NCBI GenBank assembly: GCA_023129355.1
Contig: JAGMCC010000054.1
Span: 1-7,802, forward strand
Origin: Dehalococcoidia bacterium
Lineage (GTDB): Bacteria > Chloroflexota > Dehalococcoidia > E44-bin15
DNA: 7,802 nucleotides
Reading direction: 5' to 3'
Shown here: one piece after another, positions 1-6,219 of the stretch
Layout: every line of letters starts with the position of its first letter
Numbering within the stretch: the first letter of the stretch is position 1
Translations under genes and position numbers: made by a program
The notes under the pieces: generated by a model
The model's database searches: none
Told to the model about the DNA's origin: nothing
The model's input: the letters and a program-made list of their open reading frames with translations, nothing else

Positions 1-1
1 G

Positions 2-2245
2 CCTATCTGGCTCGCCGACACCGGCGAGGTGGTCCTCGCTGCTACCTACACAGAGATTGCTGTTTGCAACCCGGCCGCACCGATGGCTACCTCCAGCGGC
101 GTTTCCAAGCAGATAGCGGCATCGACTGGTTCGGTCTATAACGGCATTGGCCTCCTCGATGACCTTGCGGAGACCACCGACCTGCCAATGGGAACCTTCT
201 ATGTCACCATGGCGTACGTTGAGGCATCGCCAAACTACGCCAATGATGACACGCTTTTCGTTGCCACTTCCAGCCAATGGTACCAGGCGATTAATCCATG
301 TGGCTACACGCTCACGCTGAGCCTGTGGCGGCAGGCCCCCACCGGCCCAAATGGCGCTGTGGTGTGGGAGCGGCTGCTCCAGGAGGGTACCCCGAGATTC
401 ACCCTAGTACCTACTGGTAAGTTGGCTATCGCCAACCCGGGGATATTCACCGGAGCCCCCCTGGGAGGATTACCCACTTTGACCTGGGTGCCCAAGGTCG
501 ACCCAGCGTTAGAGTATACCAACTTAATATTCCTGCTCGCTGGTGTGGGAGCTCTCAATGGTGTGGCAGGCCTTGACTTGATATGGTACTCTCCAGACAG
601 GGGCGATACCTGGCATCCCGTCAGCCAGATGCCGCCGGTGACCACAGCTGTGGCACTGAGCGAGATCGGCTGGTGCGTGGTTGACAACAGCACCCTTCTC
701 GTTGGAGATAGCGATGGCTGGGTCTACAAGACCACCAATCGCGGCAATAGCTGGAGCGATGGCGCATTCACCGATATGGGCATGGTCACCGATCTAAATA
801 TCTCACCAGCGTACAGCACCGATAGCGCTATCGTAGCTGGTGTCGCCTACCATGCCGCCACCGCCGCTGCTCTCGGTACGCCGCAAATCGTCAATGAGGT
901 CTGGATCTCCCTCGATGGCGCCGAGTCTGACTTCACCATGGTCGGCTCGGAGCTGATGTGGGATCCCGTATATGGCGGCACTCTCGACGGTATCCTTGGC
1001 TGCACGGCCAACTTCGATGCTGGCTGGGAGAACAACCGCGTGGTCTACGGCGCCGCAAGTGGGGCCATAGACAACTGGGTGCTCAATCCAATCTCAGGCG
1101 TGGCAGAGCTCCAAGACACGTCACAGGTCGGCGTCTGGCGGGCTGAGGTTAACCTGGTTGATACCCAGGCCAGCACCTGGATACCGCTGTACGGCGCTGA
1201 TGACTTCATCGCCGAGGCGGCTACGCCCGTCGATGATTGCGTCAGGTACGTGTACCTCACCGACCTGAGCATCGGCGCTGATGGCACCGTCTACGTTCCC
1301 TTCGCCCTGTACCACGATGACTCGATGGGAACAATCACGCCCAACACTATCAATCGGTTCACCCTTGGCGGGATGGTGCGCTGCCTTGACGGCACCGCGG
1401 CAACCGCCGAGTTGATTAAAGTGTCAGGTTTGCTTGGCCCATTTGACGGGCTGTGGCTAATGTCCGTTGTTCCCGGCAGCAACCACCTGTTCTCCGCTGC
1501 CTGGGATGTAGTGGACTGGCGCTTCAAGCTGGCACACTATGAGGATACGCTCTCCGGTGCCGGGCCGGCAGCAGGTGCGGATGCGCCCGCGGATGGCGCC
1601 ACCGCTGTGGGCGATATCGCCGGCAATGCGGTGAGCGTCCCGCTGTCGTGGGCCGATACAGGCGCCACCACCTACGAGTTGCAGGTGTCGAAGGATAGCG
1701 CTTTCACCAGCCCAACCACTATAACAACCTCCGATACCTCAGCTACGGCTACCGGTCTGGAGCAGGGCGTGAAGTACTACTGGCGGGTACGGGCGCTAGA
1801 GCCCGTCCTGGGCAACTTCAGTGAGGCCCGGTCCTTCACCACAATAACCGCCGGGGGTCTCATCGGCCCCGATCTGGTGAGCCCTGTCGCTAATGCGCGC
1901 GGTGTACCTACCGACACAGCGTTCGTGTGGACTAAGGTTAGCTGGGCAACCGGATATGACCTAGTGGTGCGGACTGCTACCGAGACGATTGTCTCTGTGA
2001 CTGACTACACAGGGGAAGCCTATCAGCCTACCACGCAACTCGATGCTGATACCACTTACTTCTGGAGTGTCACGGCCAAGAGTGCTGACAATGAGGTATC
2101 GAGCGGCGATTCCTCGTTCAGCACAGCTGCGGCGATAGGCGCAGAGGAGCCGACGCCGGCATGGGTCTGGGCGGTAATCGCCATTAGCGCGGTGCTGCTG
2201 ATTGCGGTGCTCGTGCTAATCATAAGGACGAGACGGCCGGCCTAA
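2..2245 (+). CDS. Large surface protein, 5'-truncated: Asp-box beta-propeller, two fibronectin-like domains, C-terminal membrane anchor
   Basis: The frame is open from the first full codon of the window, so the true start lies upstream; the GTG at 29 is only the first internal start codon. The N-terminal two thirds (to about 1560) looks like beta-propeller blades. It has Asp boxes at 590-613 (SPDRGDTW) and 731-754 (TTNRGNSW), and blade motifs of the form SPxYxxDxTLFVA near 230-270 and 803-841. Two fibronectin type III-like domains follow, at about 1571-1846 and 1859-2128, each with the YELQVS...YYWRVRA type of strand pair. A short acidic, Pro-containing linker leads to one hydrophobic helix at about 2162-2224, ending in a basic RTRR tail. 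This predicts an exported protein held in the membrane by its C-terminus with the bulk outside. Sialidase-type Asp boxes are structural, and no catalytic residues were recognised, so the ligand or activity is unknown. It is a paralogue of the gene at 3186-6143. Confidence 0.85.
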   Translation, partial: PIWLADTGEVVLAATYTEIAVCNPAAPMATSSGVSKQIAASTGSVYNGIGLLDDLAETTDLPMGTFYVTMAYVEASPNYANDDTLFVATSSQWYQAINPCGYTLTLSLWRQAPTGPNGAVVWERLLQEGTPRFTLVPTGKLAIANPGIFTGAPLGGLPTLTWVPKVDPALEYTNLIFLLAGVGALNGVAGLDLIWYSPDRGDTWHPVSQMPPVTTAVALSEIGWCVVDNSTLLVGDSDGWVYKTTNRGNSWSDGAFTDMGMVTDLNISPAYSTDSAIVAGVAYHAATAAALGTPQIVNEVWISLDGAESDFTMVGSELMWDPVYGGTLDGILGCTANFDAGWENNRVVYGAASGAIDNWVLNPISGVAELQDTSQVGVWRAEVNLVDTQASTWIPLYGADDFIAEAATPVDDCVRYVYLTDLSIGADGTVYVPFALYHDDSMGTITPNTINRFTLGGMVRCLDGTAATAELIKVSGLLGPFDGLWLMSVVPGSNHLFSAAWDVVDWRFKLAHYEDTLSGAGPAAGADAPADGATAVGDIAGNAVSVPLSWADTGATTYELQVSKDSAFTSPTTITTSDTSATATGLEQGVKYYWRVRALEPVLGNFSEARSFTTITAGGLIGPDLVSPVANARGVPTDTAFVWTKVSWATGYDLVVRTATETIVSVTDYTGEAYQPTTQLDADTTYFWSVTAKSADNEVSSGDSSFSTAAAIGAEEPTPAWVWAVIAISAVLLIAVLVLIIRTRRPA

Positions 2246-2267
2246 GCTCTACGCATAAGGCAGATAA

Positions 2268-2306
2268 GAGTACCCTCCGAATATATTCGGAGGGTACTCC
2301 TTTATT
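2268..2306 (+). terminator. Intrinsic terminator of the first surface-protein gene
   Basis: A perfect 32-base palindrome at 2268-2299 (16-base arms, GAGTACCCTCCGAATA and its complement) starts 22 bases after the stop codon and is followed by CTTTATT. The T-tract is short and interrupted, so termination strength is uncertain, but the position and perfect stem make it the obvious end of the upstream transcript. It isolates that gene from the riboswitch-controlled paralogue. Confidence 0.8.
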
Positions 2307-2463
2307 AAACGAGCGGACACCTCACGGCTGGTATTCTGCGAAACATCACAGATGGTGGGTAACACTCCCCAGTCATTCTGAGGGAGCAAAACGACCGGGG
2401 AAACTCGCCCGGGGTAAACCCCGCGAAAAATATCCAATATTCCTTTTATTTAGACCCCTCCCC
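2307..2463. repeat. Intergenic stretch with a REP-like fragment and a small hairpin
   Basis: No gene was recognised here. The segment at about 2372-2396 (GTCATTCTGAGGGAGC and what follows) resembles a dispersed intergenic repeat familiar from many bacterial genomes. Just after it, CGGGG (2410-2414) and CCCCG (2419-2423) form a small hairpin with a TAAA loop that lacks a T-tract. I cannot show a second copy of this repeat in the window, so calling it dispersed rests on recall, not on the sequence. Confidence 0.4.
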
Positions 2464-2634
2464 ATGGGGCATCCTATTGAGGCTTTGTTAGTTGAGGACA
2501 ACCCTGATGATGTCCGTCTGATACAGGAGATGGCGAAGGAAGCAGGCACTACCCAGTTTGACCCTGAGCTGGTTGAGGCGTTCTGCCAGGCTATGAATGA
2601 GGATAACAGGCAGGACGGTTCTTTGTGCATTTGA
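2464..2634 (+). pseudogene. Internally deleted response regulator remnant (receiver start fused to HD-GYP-like end)
   Basis: This is a 56-codon ORF from ATG 2464 to TGA 2632-2634. Residues 5-28 (IEALLVEDNPDDVRLIQEMA and a following KEAG) match the first strand, acidic pocket and first helix of a receiver domain. They are followed at once by TQFDPELVEAF (residues 30-40), a sequence typical of the C-terminus of HD-GYP phosphodiesterases (GTQFDP...V..F). The phosphorylated Asp, the rest of the receiver and the whole HD-GYP catalytic core are missing. An in-frame internal deletion of an older response regulator-HD-GYP gene explains both ends. No Shine-Dalgarno sequence precedes the ATG, so translation is doubtful. 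The stop codon overlaps the -35 box of the riboswitch promoter. The receiver part is clear; the HD-GYP assignment rests on about a dozen residues. Confidence 0.65.
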
Positions 2635-2659
2635 CAAATATATCTAAGTGTGATATATT
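2631..2659 (+). promoter_or_regulatory. Sigma-70-type promoter driving the riboswitch leader
   Basis: A consensus -35 box TTGACA (2631-2636), a 17-base spacer and a -10 box TATATT (2654-2659) are present. TG at 2651-2652 in the extended -10 position strengthens it. Transcription would start near 2666, about 65 bases before the c-di-GMP aptamer, through a very AT-rich segment (2660-2730). Confidence 0.8.
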
Positions 2660-2731
2660 TAGCATAAATTATATTTAATTTAATTAATATAATATAATTT
2701 CAATATAACACTCGTTAAAAATGAATATTTT

Positions 2732-2826
2732 GTTCCGAGAAAGGCAAACCCGCCGAAAGGCGGCGACGCAAAGCCAAGGGTCTAAGGTTACAACATTTAA
2801 CTATGACAGGCGGGTTGCCGAAGAAC
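2732..2826 (+). ncRNA. Cyclic di-GMP class I (GEMM-I) riboswitch aptamer
   Basis: The conserved core is plain: GGCAAACC (2743-2750), then a CCGCC-GAAA-GGCGG hairpin (2750-2763), then GACGCAAAGCC (2765-2775), and finally GGGTTGCC (2812-2819). The closing helix pairs GGCAA 2743-2747 with TTGCC 2815-2819 and can be extended by GTTC 2732-2735 with GAAC 2823-2826. The second arm pairs GCC 2773-2775 with GGC 2809-2811, GTC 2780-2782 with GAC 2805-2807, and GTTA 2787-2790 with TAAC 2798-2801. The GAAA tetraloop has its usual partner, an 11-nt-type receptor made of CTAAG (2782-2786) and TATG (2802-2805). In this RNA class the aptamer binds c-di-GMP and controls the downstream gene, here the surface protein at 3186. 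An intrinsic terminator follows within 10 bases, so control is by transcription termination. Confidence 0.93.
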
Positions 2827-2835
2827 GACCGATTT

Positions 2836-2866
2836 AAAGCCTTGCTCGGGTGAGAAAGGCTTTTTT
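2836..2866 (+). terminator. Riboswitch expression platform: intrinsic terminator
   Basis: AAAGCCTT (2836-2843) pairs with AAGGCTTT (2856-2863), and CTC (2845-2847) with GAG (2852-2854) above a G-A mismatch. The stem runs into six T residues (2861-2866). It lies directly after the aptamer and about 320 bases before the next start codon. Its 3' arm GAGAAAGGC copies the aptamer's closing strand (2737-2745), so the 5' arm can pair with either. Confidence 0.88.
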
Positions 2867-3140
2867 GTTAGAAGAAACTGGTTGATCGGTGTCAGGGTGA
2901 CATAGGAGTGATGTGTCGCTAAATCATGTGAACAGCTATGGGGCTTGACAGATTCGACAATATGTGTTAAAACTTACTAATATTTTGTTTGTAGCCTTGT
3001 GCTCGACTAAAGGATAGGGCATCTCCAATGTAAGGAGGTATCTATCAAGCTGGACTGTGGAAAGGAGGGGTGTGTATCGGACAAGTTGAAAGGTTAAAAA
3101 AAAGACCAAGAGGAGTCAGAAAACATCCCCTTTAAAGGGG
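2867..3140 (+). other. Long untranslated leader between riboswitch terminator and surface-protein gene
   Basis: About 270 bases without a recognisable gene. It contains a candidate second promoter (2945-2973) and several Shine-Dalgarno-like purine runs that precede no convincing ORF: AAGGAGGT at 3032-3039 and AAAGGAGG at 3061-3068. A 21-codon frame (GTG 3070 to TAA 3135) follows the second run but sits too close to it. No known structured RNA was recognised in this part. Confidence 0.5.
2945..2973 (+). promoter_or_regulatory. Possible second promoter downstream of the riboswitch terminator
   Basis: TTGACA (2945-2950) is followed after 17 bases by TAAAAC (2968-2973), a 4-of-6 match to the -10 consensus; with a 16-base spacer the box would be TTAAAA. 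It lies past the terminator, so transcripts from here would escape c-di-GMP control. The -35 box is perfect and the -10 box is weak. Confidence 0.45.
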
Positions 3141-3146
3141 GTGATG
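3127..3146 (+). promoter_or_regulatory. Hairpin over a Shine-Dalgarno-like sequence
   Basis: CCCCTTTAAAGGGG (3127-3140) is a perfect palindrome whose 3' half runs into GGTGATG. AAAGGGGGTGAT resembles the full complement of the 16S rRNA 3' end (AAAGGAGGTGAT) with one A-to-G change. A GTG (3141) and an ATG (3144), both in frame with the surface protein, follow almost without spacing. The duplex could hide a ribosome site, or the match may be chance; the better start is at 3186. Confidence 0.35.
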
Positions 3147-3185
3147 AGAGGATTCCTTAGAGAAAAGAAGGAGACAAGGAGATAT

Positions 3186-6143
3186 ATGAAAGGAAATAAA
3201 GCTAAGCTATTTGGGGTGGTGATGGCGCTGGTGCTGGCGGTAGCTCTGGCAAGTGTCGGTGTGGTGCAAGACGTCTCCGCCGACCCGGGCATCCTCCAGT
3301 GGAGCGAGGTCACCATCCCCGAGGAGGGAGCCGAGGGCGATTACGCGCTATGGAGCGGCTCAGAGGTAGGGCCGATAGCCGTCACACCCGATGGTGGCAC
3401 CATCTTCGCCGCCAGCGGTCCCGGCCTCGATACATTGATGCGGTCCACCGACGGCGGCTACATCTGGAAGCAGGTGATGACCGAGCTTGATAATGTAGCG
3501 GCTACAACCTTCCTGGGCCCCATCGTGGACATCGTGGTCTCCCCCGACTGGGAGGATGATGACACGGTTATAGTGGCCACCGAAACCGATGTATGCATAT
3601 CAGGCGACCGCGGCGTAGAGTTCACCACCATGGCTGAGCCGGGCGGTATCATTACCTCCCTGGATGCAATCATGGATGAGGACTTCAGGCTTGCACTGGT
3701 CGCTGGCAGCAGTGACAATGTTTATCTGATGACGTGGCCCCTGGGGGGCTGGGTTCCTCAGGAAGTCACTCCTGCCTATTCGGTGCTGGATGTGGTCTTC
3801 TCCACTGACTATGCCACCGATGCGCAGATCGTCGCTGTGGTGACCAACGGCGCGTTAACCTGGGTGCAGGCCAAGTTCGGGGATTCAGCATGGGGTGCCA
3901 CCATAACCAATGCCACCCTATTTGATACCACAACTCTCCCGACTCCCGCTCCCTTCGGATCGAGCCGTGCTTGCATCGGCTTACCTGATGACTACGATGC
4001 GTACGATCCCACCCTATTCGTAGGCGTAGTTGGCGATATGGACGAGGGCGATGTCTACCTGATAACCTGGGCTGGCAGTGTGTGGGCGGCGATTGACCTC
4101 AATGTGAGGGACGCTGGAGTCCACGAAGATACCCAGACCGACATCTGGAGCATATCGGTCTCCGGCGACGCCGCCGATGCCACTATCCTGGTGGGAACAG
4201 AGTTGCTCAACACAAGCGTAGCGCCCAGGCAATACCTGGTCTATTTGAGTGAGGATGGCGGTACAACCTGGGCACCCAGCGCTAAGCAGCCCACGGGGGA
4301 AATCGAGGCAACTGTGGCCATGGGATCCGACTACGTGGGCACCAAGGGCGTAGAGAGCGCCTTCTCTGCCGCGGATGACGCGATGATGTCCTGGAACCAG
4401 AGGGGACTAATCGATGCCGTGATCACCGAGATCAACGACCTGATTCCCTCGCCGGGCTACGCCACGAACGGCACGCTGTTCATGGTTACCTATGACGCAG
4501 GTATGACCGTGAATAGCTTGTGGCAGACTACTAATGGTGGTACCAACTGGGAGCGGGTGTTCTGCTCCACCCTCACGAACATCAACGGTGAGCCGGCGGC
4601 GTGTCTCTTTGACATGGTAAGGCTCGCCAACACTAATGGCGTTGTATTTGTGGCCCAAAAGGGTACCGTGGAGATACGGCTCTCCGCAGATGATGCCGCT
4701 ACCTGGAGCAGGATCGTCGCTCAAGAGGATATCACCGCTTTGGCAGTAGCCAGCCTGGACACCCTATACACTGGCGATACCGACGGCAAGCTGTGGATGA
4801 CCACCAATGGGGCCATCACATGGGACAAGCCGGATGAGAGCCAAATCACAGGCGAAGTAACCTCGATAGCGGTGGGGCCAGAAGGAGCTATTCTAGCGGG
4901 CGATGATGATGGCACAGTGTACATCTGCCGCGATAAGAGCATCGCCTACGAGCTCGAGCGAGTTGGTCCCGGTGCAGTAGATACTACCACAAACAAGATG
5001 TATGTGGCCTTTGATGCTGACTACGACATCAATGCCACTATCTACGCTGGAGCCGCTGGCTCTGACATCTACCGGTTCGTCATCGACCAGAGCGATGTCT
5101 GGAAGACGATCACTAGAAATACACCGGCTGCAGGCATAGATGTTGCCGAGCTGGTGGCTACCGATGATGGCACCCTCTATGCCGCGGATGCCACCGCAGA
5201 TGCCGGCGTGGCGCGAAGCGTTAATCCCACTAGTATCATCCCCGGCCAGCCCACCTTTGAGATGATGGGTACTCTCCTCGCACTGCCTGCGGGCGCCACG
5301 CTAGAGATGCTCAGGGTGGCCCCTGGCAACATCCTGTTCGCGGTTAACACTGAGCCTGCTATCGATCAGCTTCTCACCTACACCGATACCCTGACCGGCA
5401 AGGTGATTCCGGCCACGCCAACCAAGGGCGCTACCTCGGGCGACATCCTTGAGAACCAGGGATTGGCTAGAGTGGTGCTCTCCTGGGAGGGGAAGATCGG
5501 CGCTATGAGCTACGAGTATCAAGTGGCCCTGGACGAGGCCATGCTCACCGTAATTGCTGGGGCCAGCGGCTACACCGCCGGCCAGGTGGAGGATGTCGAG
5601 CTCTGGCTGGGCACAACCTACTACTGGAGAGTCAGAGTAGGTGCGGCAGGAGTCCCCACGGTTGGAGCGCCGCTGCTGAGCCAGTGGTCTGAGACCTGGA
5701 GCTTCAACACACCTCTCGGTCCTGGTGCAGCCAGGCCAATCCTGGAGTACCCGGAGCCTGGACAGCAAAATGTGGTATTGCAGCCGGTCCTCGAGTGGAC
5801 TGGTCTCGTTGATGCCGACTCCTACGAACTGGTGGTCGCCGAGGACTGCGACTGGGGTAACCTGGTGGTCGAATGGACCGGTGCCGCAGCCCTTGGTGAT
5901 CGACAAACATACGCGATTACCACAGACCTGGAGTATGGCACTGACTACTGCTGGAAGGTAAGGGCTCTGAGCGAGACCACCGAGTCGCCCTGGAGCGATG
6001 AAGGCACCTACACCACAATGGCGGAACCGACTCCCGCTGAAGCGGCACCAACCCCGGCATGGGTTTGGGTGGTGATCGCCATTAGCGCCATACTACTGAT
6101 TGCAGTGATCGTGCTCATCGTGAGAACGAGACGGGCGGTCTAA
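3186..6143 (+). CDS. c-di-GMP-riboswitch-controlled surface protein: signal peptide, Asp-box propeller, two fibronectin-like domains, C-terminal anchor
   Basis: A 985-residue protein. I chose ATG 3186 because AAGGAG (3176-3181) precedes it and it begins a normal signal peptide: basic MKGNKAK, a hydrophobic core, and cleavage after VSA (about residue 32). In-frame starts at 3141 and 3144 would add 14-15 charged residues. The body (about residues 33-735) has five Asp boxes or relatives: STDGGYIW (87-94), SEDGGTTW (355-362), TTNGGTNW (448-455), SADDAATW (500-507) and TTNGAITW (539-546). Between them is a recurring blade motif such as SPDWEDDDTVIVA or SPGYATNGTLFMV. These point to one large or two smaller beta-propellers. 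Two fibronectin type III-like domains follow (about 740-842 and 849-945), then a Pro/Glu-rich linker, a membrane helix (about 957-980) and an RTRR tail. The predicted location is the outer face of the membrane or the cell wall. Expression should follow c-di-GMP through the upstream riboswitch, so adhesion, matrix binding or surface-layer roles are reasonable inferences. No catalytic site was recognised. Confidence 0.88.
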   Translation: MKGNKAKLFGVVMALVLAVALASVGVVQDVSADPGILQWSEVTIPEEGAEGDYALWSGSEVGPIAVTPDGGTIFAASGPGLDTLMRSTDGGYIWKQVMTELDNVAATTFLGPIVDIVVSPDWEDDDTVIVATETDVCISGDRGVEFTTMAEPGGIITSLDAIMDEDFRLALVAGSSDNVYLMTWPLGGWVPQEVTPAYSVLDVVFSTDYATDAQIVAVVTNGALTWVQAKFGDSAWGATITNATLFDTTTLPTPAPFGSSRACIGLPDDYDAYDPTLFVGVVGDMDEGDVYLITWAGSVWAAIDLNVRDAGVHEDTQTDIWSISVSGDAADATILVGTELLNTSVAPRQYLVYLSEDGGTTWAPSAKQPTGEIEATVAMGSDYVGTKGVESAFSAADDAMMSWNQRGLIDAVITEINDLIPSPGYATNGTLFMVTYDAGMTVNSLWQTTNGGTNWERVFCSTLTNINGEPAACLFDMVRLANTNGVVFVAQKGTVEIRLSADDAATWSRIVAQEDITALAVASLDTLYTGDTDGKLWMTTNGAITWDKPDESQITGEVTSIAVGPEGAILAGDDDGTVYICRDKSIAYELERVGPGAVDTTTNKMYVAFDADYDINATIYAGAAGSDIYRFVIDQSDVWKTITRNTPAAGIDVAELVATDDGTLYAADATADAGVARSVNPTSIIPGQPTFEMMGTLLALPAGATLEMLRVAPGNILFAVNTEPAIDQLLTYTDTLTGKVIPATPTKGATSGDILENQGLARVVLSWEGKIGAMSYEYQVALDEAMLTVIAGASGYTAGQVEDVELWLGTTYYWRVRVGAAGVPTVGAPLLSQWSETWSFNTPLGPGAARPILEYPEPGQQNVVLQPVLEWTGLVDADSYELVVAEDCDWGNLVVEWTGAAALGDRQTYAITTDLEYGTDYCWKVRALSETTESPWSDEGTYTTMAEPTPAEAAPTPAWVWVVIAISAILLIAVIVLIVRTRRAV

Positions 6144-6162
6144 GCGCCAAGACCTAGATTAA

Positions 6163-6199
6163 AAAAGCCCCCCGATAAAATCGGGGGGCTTTTCTTTTT
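6163..6199. terminator. Strong bidirectional intrinsic terminator between convergent genes
   Basis: AAAAGCCCCCCGAT (6163-6176) pairs perfectly with ATCGGGGGGCTTTT (6180-6193) around an AAA loop. TTTTCTTTTT follows on the + strand (6190-6199), and an A-run before the stem serves as a T-tract on the minus strand. It lies 19 bases after the surface-protein stop and 20 bases beyond the stop of the convergent metallo-hydrolase gene, so it can serve both. Confidence 0.93.
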
Positions 6200-6219
6200 A
6201 GCCCAGCGTCACAGAATAT

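Noticed and set aside
2373..2630. 85-residue minus-strand ORF across the intergenic region
   Set aside because: It is antisense to the receiver/HD-GYP remnant, whose + strand reading is recognisable, and it shows no protein features of its own.
2867..3126. A second riboswitch in tandem with the c-di-GMP aptamer
   Set aside because: I searched by eye for another GEMM core or other familiar aptamer motifs and found neither conserved core bases nor a second terminator.
3070..3135. 21-codon ORF after AAAGGAGG in the leader, a possible leader peptide
   Set aside because: The spacing from the Shine-Dalgarno-like run to GTG is only 1-3 bases, the product is a featureless basic peptide, and nothing shows coupling to the downstream gene.
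5301..5906. 201-residue minus-strand ORF inside the surface-protein gene
   Set aside because: It is an antisense open frame caused by codon bias of the well-supported + strand gene and has no recognisable motif.
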